In this document: in pieces, positions 35,531-46,413 of the stretch
Numbering within the stretch: the first letter of the stretch is position 1
How the letters are laid out: every line of letters starts with the position of its first letter
Assembly (NCBI RefSeq): GCF_013403565.1
Contig: NZ_CP058627.1
Coordinates: 1,674,001-1,738,000, forward strand
Direction: 5' to 3'
DNA length: 64,000 bases
Source of the DNA: Chitinibacter bivalviorum
GTDB taxonomy: Bacteria > Pseudomonadota > Gammaproteobacteria > Burkholderiales > Chitinibacteraceae
The notes under the pieces: model-generated
Database searches by the model: none
What the model was told of the DNA's origin: nothing
The model's input: only the letters and a program-made list of their open reading frames with translations
Position numbers and translations under genes: made by a program

Positions 35531-36859
35531 TCAACCCTGCTCTCGCCCAATCGGGAAATATTCAAAACCTTCTTTTTGCATTCGTTTTGGATCATATAAA
35601 TTACGCCCATCAAAGACCAATGCTTGCTTTAACAATGATTTCATTTCACCAAAGTCTGGGCTTCGAAATGCTTTCCATTCAGTCACAATAATTAACGCAT
35701 TTGCGCCTTCTAAAGCCGCTTTAGGATTTTGTGAGAACGTTAATCCCTTCCAGCCTGACATTACGCGTTCTGCTTCGTGCATCGCCACTGGGTCATAGGC
35801 AGTTACAGTTGCACCTCGCTTTAGCAATTCTTGGATAATGACTCGACTCGGGGCTTCGCGCATATCATCGGTGTTTGGCTTAAATGCCAAACCCCAAATA
35901 GCAAAATGCACTCCCGTCAAATCTTCCCCCATTCGGCGTAGAATTTTATTCACTAGCACTGTTTTTTGAGCGCTATTGGCACGCTCAACCGCATCTAGCA
36001 CCCGTAACTCAATGCCATTCTCTTGTGCAGTACGCTGTAGGGCCTGAACATCCTTAGGAAAACATGAACCACCGTATCCCACGCCAGGATAAAGAAAATG
36101 AAAACCAATCCGTGGATCAGAGCCAATTCCTTTGCGAACCTCTTCGATATCGGCCCCCATCACCTCGGCCAAATTAGCCAATTCATTCATAAACGAAATC
36201 CGCGTGGCTAGCATGGCATTGGCCGCATATTTAGTCAGCTCTGCGGATCGAACATCCATATACAAGATGCGATCATGATTACGCACAAAGGGCGCATATA
36301 ACGTCGCCATGAGATCCTTGGCTGTTTCATCTGCAACCCCAATCACGATTCGATCTGGGCGCATAAAATCCTCAACCGCCGCACCTTCCTTAAGAAACTC
36401 GGGGTTTGATACCACAGAAAAACTAATATGTTTATCACGCAGCGTAAGTTCGGATAAAAGTGCCTGTTGAACTTTATCTGCAGTCCCGACTGGCACAGTT
36501 GATTTATCTACGATCACCTTGTAATCGCTCATATACTTGCCAATATTTCGAGCTGCAGCGGTCACATACTTCAAATCTGCCGATCCATCTTCATCAGGTG
36601 GCGTACCAACTGCAATAAACTGTATCGTGCCATGCGCCACAGATTCAGCAACATCAGTCGTAAATCGTAAGCGCCCAGCTTCAACATTGCGCTTAATCAT
36701 TTCCTCTAAACCCGGTTCGTAAATTGGCACACCACCATTTTGGAGTAATGCTATTTTTTCAGGATCCAGATCTAGGCACACAACATCATTGCCATATTCA
36801 GCCAAACAAGTACCCGTGACCAAGCCTACATAGCCAGAACCAATTACAGTTACCTTCAT
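35531..36859 (-). CDS. ugd: UDP-glucose 6-dehydrogenase family protein
   Basis: 442 aa. N-terminal Rossmann fold [20 protein letters not shown], the catalytic Cys in [13 protein letters not shown] and a C-terminal UDP-binding domain ([17 protein letters not shown]). It oxidises a UDP- or GDP-hexose to the uronic acid; UDP-glucose is the usual substrate. It would feed glucuronate into the polysaccharide assembled by the downstream locus. Separate transcription unit from the main EPS operon. Confidence 0.93.
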   Translation of the reverse strand: MKVTVIGSGYVGLVTGTCLAEYGNDVVCLDLDPEKIALLQNGGVPIYEPGLEEMIKRNVEAGRLRFTTDVAESVAHGTIQFIAVGTPPDEDGSADLKYVTAAARNIGKYMSDYKVIVDKSTVPVGTADKVQQALLSELTLRDKHISFSVVSNPEFLKEGAAVEDFMRPDRIVIGVADETAKDLMATLYAPFVRNHDRILYMDVRSAELTKYAANAMLATRISFMNELANLAEVMGADIEEVRKGIGSDPRIGFHFLYPGVGYGGSCFPKDVQALQRTAQENGIELRVLDAVERANSAQKTVLVNKILRRMGEDLTGVHFAIWGLAFKPNTDDMREAPSRVIIQELLKRGATVTAYDPVAMHEAERVMSGWKGLTFSQNPKAALEGANALIIVTEWKAFRSPDFGEMKSLLKQALVFDGRNLYDPKRMQKEGFEYFPIGREQG

Positions 36860-37249
36860 ATGTTCCTCATGATGTACTTATTTATCCGTTCTAAATTCGA
36901 AATCAAGGCAGGTGCACCACAAAATACCGCTGCAAGGATGCAATCCCACATCAAAAAATTGAATGGCTCTTTAGACTTCGCAATCAAACTCCAAAGTGTC
37001 ATATAACTAATTTACAAATTGATGACAAATATTGCGTTTGCACTACAAAAATAGCCCACACGAAGAATTGCTTTAAAAAATAGACAGATTTGATTATTAA
37101 AGAATTAACACTAAGCCGCTATTGAAAAATTCTTAGTAATTTCAAGGAATTGAAACATAAACCACTTTACCAAACCCCGCACTATAAGTAAAATCACCAC
37201 TTATTACGCTAAATGTAATTTAGCAATTACTTATATTAAAGGAATACAC
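36860..37249. promoter_or_regulatory. Divergent promoter region between ugd and a PEP-CTERM gene
   Basis: 390 bp, AT-rich, without a gene. At 37208-37224 there is a perfect inverted repeat, GCTAAAT-GTA-ATTTAGC, 25 bp before the PEP-CTERM start codon, a candidate operator or leader hairpin. The ribosome site AAAGGAA follows at 37238-37244. I found no convincing sigma-54 (-24/-12) site. Confidence 0.45.
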
Positions 37250-37744
37250 ATGAAATTATCTTCAATGCTACTTGCAGCAGCAATCAGCTTTGCAGCAGCA
37301 CCAAGTTTTGCAACAGTATCATTGGTCAATGGTGCTAGCTTCGATGCACAAAAAACCATCACAAAGTCTTGGAGCGATGAATGGATGTTTAGCTCTGAAA
37401 CGTTCAAAGTAAAAGATGGCTCGCCCATCAATTTCAGTTTTGAGTCCATACAAAATCCAAAAGACAAAGATGGTGCTTTTGATTTCTTGTCAGTGAAATT
37501 AGTACAAGGTATGAACGTACTTGGCACTGCATATTTTGGCAGCGCCTCAGGCTCTTACCTGTTTGACACCTCATTTAATGCAAAAAAGAACTATAAATTT
37601 GTCTTTTCAGGTTTTACACCAAACTATGAAGGCAAATTCACTTATAGCGTCGCTGCCGTACCTGAGCCAGAAACTTACGCCTTGATGGGCATGGGTTTAG
37701 TTGGCTTGCTCGCGGCTCGTCGTCGTAAGACCATGAAAGCCTAA
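37250..37744 (+). CDS. PEP-CTERM sorted extracellular protein
   Basis: 164 aa: a signal peptide (1-21, ending SFA), a beta-rich body of about 115 residues of unknown function, and the C-terminal sorting signal: VPEPETYALMGMGLVGLLAA followed by RRRK. The exosortase encoded further on would cut near PEP and release or anchor the protein at the surface. Own promoter and terminator. No homolog recognised for the body. Confidence 0.9.
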   Translation: MKLSSMLLAAAISFAAAPSFATVSLVNGASFDAQKTITKSWSDEWMFSSETFKVKDGSPINFSFESIQNPKDKDGAFDFLSVKLVQGMNVLGTAYFGSASGSYLFDTSFNAKKNYKFVFSGFTPNYEGKFTYSVAAVPEPETYALMGMGLVGLLAARRRKTMKA

Positions 37745-37766
37745 GTTGCAATTCACGCCATAAAAT

Positions 37767-37798
37767 AAAAGCCCCGAATTTTCAATTCGGGGCTTTTT
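37767..37798. terminator. Terminator between the PEP-CTERM gene and manB
   Basis: The stem AAAAGCCCCGAATT/AATTCGGGGCTTTT with loop TTC serves the plus-strand gene. On the minus strand it also follows the manB stop and can end the long EPS operon. Confidence 0.9.
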
Positions 37799-37822
37799 CA
37801 ATGTACTGCTTGATGAACTCGA

Positions 37823-39184
37823 TTACAGTAATTCTAAAATGGCGTCAGTGTGTTTTTGCATCAGAGCAATATCAGCACGACTTTCCACATTTAATCGAAT
37901 TACTGGCTCAGTATTACTGCTGCGTAGATTAAACCGCCAATCCCCAAAATCCATGCTCACGCCATCGGTTTCATCGATCGATTGCGCCTGCGATTCATAG
38001 ACTACGCGAACCTTGGCAATCGCCGCTTTTGCATCAGGGACTACGCGATTGATCTCACCCGAAGATGGAAACGCTGCAATCCGCTCGCTCACCATCTCTG
38101 ACAATTTTTGCCCGCTACGGCTCATCAGCTCAATCACCAACAACCATGGGATCATACCGCTGTCGCAATAGGCAAAATCACGGAAGTAATGGTGTGCGCT
38201 CATCTCTCCGCCATACACCGCATCTTCTTTACGCATGCGCTCTTTGATGAAGGCATGGCCGGTTTTGCTTTGGATTGCTACGCCGCCCGCTTGCTTGACC
38301 ACATCAATGGTGTTCCACGTTAGACGTGGATCGTGAATGATCTTTGCGCCTTGGGTATGCGCTAAAAAGGCTTTTGCTAAAAGCCCCACAATATAATACC
38401 CCTCGACAAACTCGCCAGTTTCATCAAACAGGAAGCAACGATCAAAGTCGCCATCCCATGCAATACCCAAATCAGCACCATGTGCCTTTACGGCATCTGC
38501 CGTATCGGCGCGATTTTCTGGTAACAGTGGATTAGGAATACCATTGGGGAATGTGCCATCGGCTTCGTTATGCACTTTAATAAACTGTACCGGAACATTG
38601 GCGGCCGCAAATTGCGCTTCCAAGGCATCAACCACATGCCCTGCCGCGCCATTACCTGCATTGAGTACAATCTTCATCGGCTTGAGAGCGCCAATATCGA
38701 TATAGCCAAGCAAATGCTGTACGTAATCAGCCAAGATTGATTGCTGACTCAAGCTGCCACGATGTGTAACTGCGGGGAAATTATTGTCTTCAGCGAGACG
38801 TTGAATATCGCGCAAACCCGTGTCGCCACTGATCGGCACCGCGCCACGCTTAACCAATTTCATCCCGTTGTAATCCATCGGATTATGACTAGCAGTCACT
38901 TCGATACCCCCATCGACATCCAGATGGAAGGCGGCAAAATAGACTTCTTCAGTACCCGTCATACCGATATCAATCACGTCACAACCGGCATCCATCAGGC
39001 CATTGGCTAATGCCTGCTTGAGCGACTCGGATGTCAGGCGAACATCGCCGCCGACCACCATGCGTTTGGGCTGCAGAAATTGGCCATAAGCTCGGCCAAT
39101 GCGGTAGGCGATGTCTTCATTCAATTCAGAGCCAAGCTGACCGCGAATATCGTAGGCTTTAAAGCAGGTTAAGGATCCCATCAT
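37823..39184 (-). CDS. manB: Phosphomannomutase
   Basis: 453 aa, alpha-D-phosphohexomutase family. The phospho-Ser loop is [13 protein letters not shown], the metal loop is WDGDFDRC, the sugar-binding loop is GEMSAHHYF, and the C-terminal phosphate site is [12 protein letters not shown]. It converts mannose-6-P to mannose-1-P for GDP-mannose. Its start overlaps the manC stop by 4 nt; last gene of the EPS operon. Confidence 0.95.
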   Translation of the reverse strand: MMGSLTCFKAYDIRGQLGSELNEDIAYRIGRAYGQFLQPKRMVVGGDVRLTSESLKQALANGLMDAGCDVIDIGMTGTEEVYFAAFHLDVDGGIEVTASHNPMDYNGMKLVKRGAVPISGDTGLRDIQRLAEDNNFPAVTHRGSLSQQSILADYVQHLLGYIDIGALKPMKIVLNAGNGAAGHVVDALEAQFAAANVPVQFIKVHNEADGTFPNGIPNPLLPENRADTADAVKAHGADLGIAWDGDFDRCFLFDETGEFVEGYYIVGLLAKAFLAHTQGAKIIHDPRLTWNTIDVVKQAGGVAIQSKTGHAFIKERMRKEDAVYGGEMSAHHYFRDFAYCDSGMIPWLLVIELMSRSGQKLSEMVSERIAAFPSSGEINRVVPDAKAAIAKVRVVYESQAQSIDETDGVSMDFGDWRFNLRSSNTEPVIRLNVESRADIALMQKHTDAILELL

Positions 39185-40611
39185 TTGGCCCCTACTCGAC
39201 CATAAGTATCTTCAAAGCGAACAATATCGTCCTCACCCAAGTAACTCCCAGATTGCACCTCGATCATTTCCAACGGAAACTTACCGGGATTTTCTAATCG
39301 ATGTGTTGCACCGATGGGGATATACGTCGATTGATTTTCAGTCAACAACAGCGTTTGATCATCATTGACCACACGAGCAGTGCCACTCACCACAATCCAA
39401 TGCTCAGCGCGGTGATAGTGCATTTGCAAGCTCAGCGAAGCGCCTGGGTTAACGACAATACGTTTTACCTGGAAACGAGCGCCTGAATCAATCCCTTCGT
39501 AGCTGCCCCATGGGCGATAGACTTTACGATGCGTCACCGATTCGCTACGGCCCGCAGCCTGCAGGCGATTGACGATATTTTTAACGTCTTGCACTTTATC
39601 TTTGTGCGCCACCAAGATCGCATCGGCAGTCTCAACAATCACCAGATTATCAACGCCCAGCGCAGCAATCATGCGATTTTCGCTGCGGATATAGCTATTG
39701 CTCACGCCCTCAACCATCACATCGCCGACCAGATTATTACCTTCAGCATCGGTGGCACTCACTTCAGCCAAGGCAGTCCAAGAGCCAATATCATTCCAGC
39801 CCAAACCTGCGGCCTCAATGACTGCCGCATGCGCCGTATGTTCCATGACCGCATAATCGATAGAATCGGAAGGACATTCAGCAAACTCATCGTGACCCAA
39901 GCGCACAAAATCAAGATCACGCTGGGATGCAGCAACTGCCGCTTTGACTTGCTCGAGCATTTTGGGCTGATATTGAGCCAGCTCGTGCAGATACACATCG
40001 GCGCGGAACATAAACATGCCGCTATTCCAGTAATAATCGCCACTGGCCAAAAATTCAGCCGCAGTAGCTGCGTTTGGTTTTTCTACAAAGGCCGACACGT
40101 CAAATGAAGTATTGCTCTCAGACAAAGACGCACCACGCCGAATATAGCCATACCCAGTATGTGGCTCGGTAGGGGCAATACCAAACGTCACTAATTTGCC
40201 CTGCGCAGCGACCGTCGCAGCCTGCAATACCAATTGCTGAAACACATCCCCATGGGTAATCACATGATCGGATGGCAACACCATTAACACCGCATCGGGG
40301 TTGTTTTCCAGCGCGATGACCGCTGCTGCTGCAACCGCAGGCGCGGTATTGCGGCCCATCGGTTCCAGCACAATCTTGGCCTTAGCCACGCCCACCGCAC
40401 GCAATTGCTCGGCCACCAAAAAACGCTGCTCGTTATTACTAATCAACAGTGGTGCGGCCACATCAGGCAAGCCCTTCAAACGAGTCGCCGTTTGCTGCAA
40501 CAGGCTTTCATCACCATACAAATTAAGAAACTGCTTCGGGTAGCCACCGCGAGACAAAGGCCACATACGGGTACCTGAGCCACCACATAAAATTACTGGA
40601 GTAATAGTCAC
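39181..40611 (-). CDS. manC: Mannose-1-P guanylyltransferase / mannose-6-P isomerase
   Basis: 476 aa, bifunctional type. The N-terminal nucleotidyltransferase begins [20 protein letters not shown] and contains FVEKP. The C-terminal cupin (about 360-470) carries [17 protein letters not shown], the isomerase metal site. It makes GDP-mannose together with manB. Confidence 0.95.
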   Translation of the reverse strand: MTITPVILCGGSGTRMWPLSRGGYPKQFLNLYGDESLLQQTATRLKGLPDVAAPLLISNNEQRFLVAEQLRAVGVAKAKIVLEPMGRNTAPAVAAAAVIALENNPDAVLMVLPSDHVITHGDVFQQLVLQAATVAAQGKLVTFGIAPTEPHTGYGYIRRGASLSESNTSFDVSAFVEKPNAATAAEFLASGDYYWNSGMFMFRADVYLHELAQYQPKMLEQVKAAVAASQRDLDFVRLGHDEFAECPSDSIDYAVMEHTAHAAVIEAAGLGWNDIGSWTALAEVSATDAEGNNLVGDVMVEGVSNSYIRSENRMIAALGVDNLVIVETADAILVAHKDKVQDVKNIVNRLQAAGRSESVTHRKVYRPWGSYEGIDSGARFQVKRIVVNPGASLSLQMHYHRAEHWIVVSGTARVVNDDQTLLLTENQSTYIPIGATHRLENPGKFPLEMIEVQSGSYLGEDDIVRFEDTYGRVGAK

Positions 40612-40617
40612 TTTGAT

Positions 40618-41166
40618 TTATCCAATGAAAACGTCGGCAAGGGCCAGCTGAATGCCCACTTGATCTTTCTTCGACAATTGTGGAGCCCCCATTTGTGGCC
40701 ATTCAATGCCAATCTCCGGATCACTCCACAACAAACTCCGCTCAAACTCCGGATACCAATAATCCGTCGTTTTATATAAAAACTCAGCCACCTCGCTCAC
40801 CACCACAAAGCCATGGGCAAAGCCTTCGGGAATCCAGAGTTGGCGTTTGTTTTCTTCACTGAGCGTAACGCCTACCCATTTCCCAAAGGTTGGAGAGGAT
40901 TGACGTAGATCGACGGCCACATCAAACACTTCGCCGCGTGTGCAACGCACTAGCTTACCTTGTGGGTGCTGGATTTGGTAATGCAGCCCACGCAAGACGC
41001 CTTTAACTGATTTGCTGTGGTTGTCTTGTACAAACTCAACCTTTTTGCCAATGGCCGCTTCAAATTTAGCGTGATTGAAACTTTCGTAAAAGAATCCTCG
41101 CTCATCACCAAAGACTTTGGGCTCAATGATTTTTACGTCGGGAATGTCGGTATCAATGATATTCAT
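40618..41166 (-). CDS. rfbC: dTDP-4-dehydrorhamnose 3,5-epimerase
   Basis: 182-aa cupin epimerase. The catalytic His is in GVLRGLHYQ, and VDLRQSSPTFGKW and PEGFAHGFVV are family motifs. Third step of dTDP-L-rhamnose synthesis. Abuts rfbA by 2 nt. Confidence 0.96.
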   Translation of the reverse strand: MNIIDTDIPDVKIIEPKVFGDERGFFYESFNHAKFEAAIGKKVEFVQDNHSKSVKGVLRGLHYQIQHPQGKLVRCTRGEVFDVAVDLRQSSPTFGKWVGVTLSEENKRQLWIPEGFAHGFVVVSEVAEFLYKTTDYWYPEFERSLLWSDPEIGIEWPQMGAPQLSKKDQVGIQLALADVFIG

Positions 41167-41168
41167 GC

Positions 41169-42053
41169 TTAAAATACTCGCTCTTTAATCATGCGCAGCA
41201 AATATTGGCCGTAGGCGTTTTTCTTGAGCGGCTGAGCGAGTTTTTCGATTTGAGCAGCATCGATCCACCCTTGGCGATACGCGATTTCTTCTGGGCAGCA
41301 GACTTTCAGCCCTTGGCGTGCTTCGATCGTCTGGATGAATTGGCTGGCTTCGAGCATCGATTCATGCGTGCCTGTATCGAGCCAGGCGTAACCACGACCC
41401 ATGGTTTGTACGTCGAGTTGGCCTTGGGCGAGGTAAACGCCATTGACGTCGGTAATTTCGAGTTCGCCACGCGGTGAGGGCTTGATGTTTTTGGCAATTT
41501 CTACAACGCTATTGTCGTAGAAATACAGGCCAGTGACCGCGTAGTTGGATTTGGGTTGCGCTGGTTTTTCCTCGATCGAGAGCGCTTTGCCCGCTACATC
41601 AAAATCAACGACACCGTATCGTTCTGGATCATGAACATGATAAGCAAATACGCTCGCACCGCTTTCTTTGGCTGCAGCAGCTTGTAGCAGCCCAGCAAAC
41701 TCATGGCCGTAGAAGATATTGTCGCCTAAGACCAATGCAACATCGTCGTTGCCAATAAACTCCTCGCCAATGATGAACGCTTGTGCAAGCCCATCTGGAC
41801 TGGGTTGGACAGCGTATTGCAGCTTGATGCCCCACTGACTGCCGTCGCCAAGCAATTGCTCAAAGCGCGGGGTGTCTTGTGGCGTTGAAATAATCAGAAT
41901 GTCGCGAATACCTGCCAGCAATAGTGTGCTCAGCGGGTAGTAGATCATCGGTTTGTCGTAGATCGGCAGCAATTGCTTTGAGACTGCAATCGTGGCTGGA
42001 TACAAGCGGGTACCCGAACCACCCGCCAAGATAATACCTTTCCGGTTTGTCAT
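41169..42053 (-). CDS. rfbA: Glucose-1-phosphate thymidylyltransferase
   Basis: 294 aa. N-terminal [20 protein letters not shown], with [10 protein letters not shown] and VLGDNIFYG, typical of RmlA. Makes dTDP-glucose, the first step toward dTDP-rhamnose. Confidence 0.96.
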   Translation of the reverse strand: MTNRKGIILAGGSGTRLYPATIAVSKQLLPIYDKPMIYYPLSTLLLAGIRDILIISTPQDTPRFEQLLGDGSQWGIKLQYAVQPSPDGLAQAFIIGEEFIGNDDVALVLGDNIFYGHEFAGLLQAAAAKESGASVFAYHVHDPERYGVVDFDVAGKALSIEEKPAQPKSNYAVTGLYFYDNSVVEIAKNIKPSPRGELEITDVNGVYLAQGQLDVQTMGRGYAWLDTGTHESMLEASQFIQTIEARQGLKVCCPEEIAYRQGWIDAAQIEKLAQPLKKNAYGQYLLRMIKERVF

Positions 42054-42084
42054 TGTTTTTCCCCTAAGTTCCTAAGTCTGAATG

Positions 42085-42999
42085 CTATGACTGCTTCAAG
42101 AGCGTCATGACCTGCTGCACACCTTGCTGCCAGTTGGGCAAGACAAGGCCAAACGCGGCTTGCAGCTTTTGCGTATTCAAGCGCGAGTTGGCTGGGCGTG
42201 GAGCTGGTAGTGGGTAATCTGTCGCTGGAATGGCTTGAATGTCTTTTGCTGCGACCTTAAGGGTATAGCCCTGAAGAGCTGCAAGCTCGTTGATTTTCGA
42301 TGCATACCCATGCCACGATGTTTCACCTGCCGCGACTAAGTGGTAGGTTCCGTATGCAAATTCGTCTTGTTTCTCGCTACGCAGGTATTGCGCGATGATC
42401 TGAGCGGTGACATCCGCCAATAAGCTAGCGCTGGTTGGCGCGCCGTATTGGTCGTGGATGACGCTCAGCGCATCCCGCTGCTGCATGAGTCGCAGCATGG
42501 TTTTGAGGAAGTTGCCACCGTGCGCGCCAAACACCCAGCTAGTGCGGAAGATCAAGTGGCGCGGATTGGCCGCAGCTACGGCTAATTCGCCCGCCAGCTT
42601 GGTTTTGCCGTACACCGACTGCGGATTGGGCGTGTCAGTTTCGCTGTACCACCCGTCTTTGCGGCCGTCAAACACATAATCCGTGGAATAATGGATCAGC
42701 AACGCACCCAGTTTGGCGGCTTCTTCCGCGAACACTTGCGGCGCCGTCGCATTCAAGGCGGTCGCGAGTTCAATTTCGGATTCGGCTTTATCGACGGCGG
42801 TATGCGCGGCAGGGTTGACGATGATGTCAGGACGAATGCGTTGGACGAGTTCACGGATGGCGTCCGGATTGCCGAGATCGCACTCTTCCCGATCGACCGC
42901 AATCACCTCACCCAATACGGCGAGGCTGCGTTGCAATTCAAAGCCGACTTGGCCATTTTTGCCCGTAACCAGTATTTTGGGTATTGCGCTCAAAGCCAT
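42085..42999 (-). CDS. rfbD: dTDP-4-dehydrorhamnose reductase
   Basis: Start ATG 42999 (MALSAIPKIL), 2 nt after the rfbB stop, giving 304 aa; the frame opens 10 codons earlier inside rfbB. Rossmann motif TGKNGQVGFEL, YSTDYVFDG and the YGKTKLAGE catalytic stretch are visible. Final step of dTDP-L-rhamnose synthesis. Confidence 0.95.
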   Translation of the reverse strand: MALSAIPKILVTGKNGQVGFELQRSLAVLGEVIAVDREECDLGNPDAIRELVQRIRPDIIVNPAAHTAVDKAESEIELATALNATAPQVFAEEAAKLGALLIHYSTDYVFDGRKDGWYSETDTPNPQSVYGKTKLAGELAVAAANPRHLIFRTSWVFGAHGGNFLKTMLRLMQQRDALSVIHDQYGAPTSASLLADVTAQIIAQYLRSEKQDEFAYGTYHLVAAGETSWHGYASKINELAALQGYTLKVAAKDIQAIPATDYPLPAPRPANSRLNTQKLQAAFGLVLPNWQQGVQQVMTLLKQS

Positions 43000-43001
43000 G
43001 C

Positions 43002-44060
43002 TCAGGCTCCATACTGGGTCGATACCCACTCACGGTATGCACCGCTGGTGACATTTTGCACCCAAGCTTGATTCGTCAGATACCACTCCACCGTTTTACG
43101 GATGCCCGACTCAAACGTCTCAGCCGGTTTCCAGCCCAATTCGCGCTCGAGTTTACGCGCATCAATGGCGTAGCGACGGTCATGTCCTGGGCGATCCGTT
43201 ACATAGGTGATTTGCTCGGCGTAGCCTTGACCATCGGCACGGGGCTGCAATTCATCGAGCAGACTGCAAATGGTTTTAACCACGTCCAGATTGGCTTTTT
43301 CGTTCCAGCCACCTACGTTGTAGGTTTCGCCGACCTGACCTGCTTCGAGCACGCGACGAATCGCGGAACAATGATCTTTCACATACAGCCAGTCACGAAT
43401 TTGCTGGCCATCGCCATAGATGGGCAATGGTTTGCCATTCAAGGCATTCAAAATCACCAGCGGAATCAACTTCTCTGGGAAGTGATACGGGCCGTAATTA
43501 TTCGAGCAATTGGTGGTCAACACCGGCAAGCCATACGTGTGATGCCAAGCGCGCACCAAATGGTCTGATGCTGCTTTAGATGCGGAATATGGGCTGTTTG
43601 GCTCGTAGGTATTGGTTTCACTAAACGGTGGGTCATTCGCATCCAGCGTGCCATAGACCTCGTCGGTCGATACATGCAAAAAGCGGAAAGCCGCTTTCTC
43701 ATCCGCAGGCAGTTCATTCCAGTAAGCACGCACACTTTCGAGCAGATTGAATGTGCCAACGACATTGGTCTGAATGAAATCGCCAGGGCCGTGAATTGAA
43801 CGATCAACGTGTGATTCAGCCGCAAAATTCACAACCGCGCGGGGTTTATGCTCGGCCAGTAATTGGCCAATGACTTCACGATCACCAATATCGGCACGAA
43901 CAAAGAGATGACGGGTATCGCCCTGCAAGCTTTGCAATGTATCGAGGTTACCGGCATACGTCAGCTTATCAACATTGATCACAGCTTCATCGCCAGCAGC
44001 GAGCCAATCGAGGACAAAATTACCGCCGATAAAACCGGCACCACCTGTTACTAAAATCAT
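43002..44060 (-). CDS. rfbB: dTDP-glucose 4,6-dehydratase
   Basis: 352-aa SDR enzyme. NAD-binding [21 protein letters not shown], and the catalytic [13 protein letters not shown], then [10 protein letters not shown]. Second step of dTDP-rhamnose synthesis. Order rfbB-D-A-C within the EPS operon. Confidence 0.96.
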   Translation of the reverse strand: MILVTGGAGFIGGNFVLDWLAAGDEAVINVDKLTYAGNLDTLQSLQGDTRHLFVRADIGDREVIGQLLAEHKPRAVVNFAAESHVDRSIHGPGDFIQTNVVGTFNLLESVRAYWNELPADEKAAFRFLHVSTDEVYGTLDANDPPFSETNTYEPNSPYSASKAASDHLVRAWHHTYGLPVLTTNCSNNYGPYHFPEKLIPLVILNALNGKPLPIYGDGQQIRDWLYVKDHCSAIRRVLEAGQVGETYNVGGWNEKANLDVVKTICSLLDELQPRADGQGYAEQITYVTDRPGHDRRYAIDARKLERELGWKPAETFESGIRKTVEWYLTNQAWVQNVTSGAYREWVSTQYGA

Positions 44061-44079
44061 ACCAATTCCATCCAGTTAA

Positions 44080-45186
44080 TTACTTCGGTAGCCATTGCAA
44101 TAAAAGCTGCTCGTATTGATTCAAAATATCCTGCCATTCGAATCGAGCATGGAATTGCGTATGAGCAGCAAGTTTCAATTGTTCTACGAGTTTCGAATCA
44201 TTAATTAAATCGCCAAGACGAACATCGCATTCGTCTACAGAGCCAAAATAAACTCCAGCATCCGCAGCCACCCAACGATTAAAGCGATTATCATGCGCCA
44301 ACACCGCACTTCCCGCCCCCAAAGCTTCAACCAGCGATGGATTAGTACCGCCCACCTGATGACCATGCACATAAAAACGAGCACCGGTACGGAGGGTATT
44401 CACCACGGATTTCTCGTAAATCGCACCTAAAAAGCGCACTTCATCACTTGCAGCAGCTAACACTTGAGCATGAAAAGGGTTTTCATCTGGCTTGTAGTTA
44501 CCCAAAACAACCAGCGGCATACCGCGTGGGCGTTTTGAATAAGCTTGAACCACTTCCAGCACCGAATTTTCTGGCTCCGCACGCGCAATCAAAACTCCAA
44601 ACTGATTCGGCTTTAAATCATAGCGGGCCAAAATGTCAGAATTAATATCATCAAGTCGATCGGCACCATAGGGAATCATCGTAATTTTTGATTCAGCAGC
44701 CCCACGTGCTAAATGTTTTTTAATTTCGGGATGATCTGCAATCATATGATTGCCCAGCAAAGAGCCGGCCCATTCATTCAGCCAGAACCACGTCTTAGCA
44801 ATGGCACCCCACTTCCCGCGGCGCCACTCAATACCATCCATATTGACGACATTCGGGACACCTTTTAAGCGCAATACAGCGCCAAAAACAGCGGTGTTAT
44901 AGCCGAGAGTCAAACAAAGGTCTTGAAATTTACCGGCATGTACTGTTGAGATCCAATCAAATACAACCGTACTTTTCGCACCATCCCCCTTTACGGGGAT
45001 ATGAATGCGCCTTACACCTTGCCAATCAGATTCATAGATTTCGCCCTCACCTTCCTCTTGGCAATAAACAATGACTTCCCAACCATTGGCGACCAAGAAA
45101 GGAGCCAAAGCTTCAGCAAATGTTTCAAAGCCACCATGAGAAGCAGGTACGCCCCTGATGCCTAAAATTCTAATTGTTTTTTTCAT
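44080..45186 (-). CDS. DUF1972-type glycosyltransferase (rhamnosyltransferase-like)
   Basis: 368 aa. The N-terminus IRILGIRGVPASHGGFETFA is the DUF1972 signature seen in rhamnosyltransferases of the WchF/Cps2T type. The C-terminal half is GT4-like, with SLVEALGAGSAVLAHDNRFN. Given the adjoining rhamnose genes it probably adds L-rhamnose to the growing repeat unit on the inner face of the membrane. Confidence 0.85.
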   Translation of the reverse strand: MKKTIRILGIRGVPASHGGFETFAEALAPFLVANGWEVIVYCQEEGEGEIYESDWQGVRRIHIPVKGDGAKSTVVFDWISTVHAGKFQDLCLTLGYNTAVFGAVLRLKGVPNVVNMDGIEWRRGKWGAIAKTWFWLNEWAGSLLGNHMIADHPEIKKHLARGAAESKITMIPYGADRLDDINSDILARYDLKPNQFGVLIARAEPENSVLEVVQAYSKRPRGMPLVVLGNYKPDENPFHAQVLAAASDEVRFLGAIYEKSVVNTLRTGARFYVHGHQVGGTNPSLVEALGAGSAVLAHDNRFNRWVAADAGVYFGSVDECDVRLGDLINDSKLVEQLKLAAHTQFHARFEWQDILNQYEQLLLQWLPK

Positions 45187-45189
45187 TAA

Positions 45190-46413
45190 TTATTTAACAC
45201 CCAATTCCGCATACAATTTTTGCATAGCCGAGACATATGCATCTCGACTAAAGTTTCGTACCACCAATTCTCGAGCTGAACGACCTAGACTACTTACTGA
45301 TTCATCGGATTGCGCCCAAATCTGACTTAATAACAAGGCTAATTCATGGCTATCTGCACTGGTAAAAGTCCACCCTGTTTCATGATCAATAACCATTTCA
45401 GGAATACCGCCAATACGTGCCCCAATAACGGGTTTACCTAAAGCAAAGCTTTCCAATACACTCATTGGTGCATTTTCATACCACTCAGAGGGTAAAGAGA
45501 CTGCGCGCGAACCGCGAATCAAATCATGCAACTCTTTACCAGAGCGATACCCTAAGAACTCAATATCCGCGTTTAATTCAGCAGCGAGGATCTTTAGTTC
45601 TGCTTCGATAGGTCCTGTGCCTACAATTTTTAGTGGGATATTTGCAGATTTTGCTGCCTTCATTAAAGTGGCAACGCCTTTCTCTGGTGCTAAACGACCA
45701 AAATAAAGCAAATAGCTGCCAGCATAAAAATCAGGATCAAACTGGCTAGCATCTACATAATTCGGAATATAAACGAATTTATCTGCAGGCCAGCCCCATT
45801 CGACAAACTTATCCATAAAAAAACGACTAGGCACAACCACCTTATCAATATGCTTTTTATATGTATTCAAGAAATTATGAAGCCCAGTTTCAATCGTAAC
45901 GATAGCACTTGCGGCAGTAGAACCACGCAAACACTTATTCTTAACTACATTGAGTAAACTACCGTCCTTACATTTTTCACAAATGCCAGAATCATTCAGC
46001 ATTTTATAGGCAGGACAAGCTATTTTTAAATCATGAGCAGTCATCACCACTGGCACACCAGCATGCTTCAAGGCCGGAATAATAGCAGGAGATAAATGAT
46101 GATAAATACAATGCAAATGCGCTACATCGGGCTTAAAATCGTGAATAAGCGAGCTAATCTTTTTCTTAGCTTCAAAAGAATATACTACTTTTGAAGCCAT
46201 TTTGACTTTATCCCATGCAGAATAAGCATGACCAAACTCTAACTCATCGACAAAATATGAAGACCAAATTGAATCAAAATTTTTTGGGTGATGCATCGAA
46301 AAAAAGGCATTGCTCCAACCAAGTTTTTCCATCAATGCGGCATGCTCTAAATAAACAACATCAGAACCACCACGTCGATAATGGTAGTTATTAACACTTA
46401 ATAACTTAGGCAT
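45190..46413 (-). CDS. GT4 glycosyltransferase
   Basis: 407 aa, GT-B fold. The N-terminal acceptor domain contains NNYHYRRGGSDVVYLEHAAL. The donor domain has YFGRLAPEKGVATL and SVLESFALGKPVIGARIGGI (EX7E motif). It includes a CxxC-x17-C cysteine cluster near residue 150 (SGICEKCKDG) of unknown role, common in this subfamily. Overlaps the upstream transferase by 8 nt. Confidence 0.88.
   Translation of the reverse strand: MPKLLSVNNYHYRRGGSDVVYLEHAALMEKLGWSNAFFSMHHPKNFDSIWSSYFVDELEFGHAYSAWDKVKMASKVVYSFEAKKKISSLIHDFKPDVAHLHCIYHHLSPAIIPALKHAGVPVVMTAHDLKIACPAYKMLNDSGICEKCKDGSLLNVVKNKCLRGSTAASAIVTIETGLHNFLNTYKKHIDKVVVPSRFFMDKFVEWGWPADKFVYIPNYVDASQFDPDFYAGSYLLYFGRLAPEKGVATLMKAAKSANIPLKIVGTGPIEAELKILAAELNADIEFLGYRSGKELHDLIRGSRAVSLPSEWYENAPMSVLESFALGKPVIGARIGGIPEMVIDHETGWTFTSADSHELALLLSQIWAQSDESVSSLGRSARELVVRNFSRDAYVSAMQKLYAELGVK

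Noticed and set aside
37020..37110. Sigma-54 promoter before the PEP-CTERM gene
   Set aside because: TTGCT is present, but the GG needed ten bases before the GC is missing.
42691..43071. 126-aa plus-strand ORF over rfbD
   Set aside because: Antisense to rfbD and the rfbB end; both have full family motifs.
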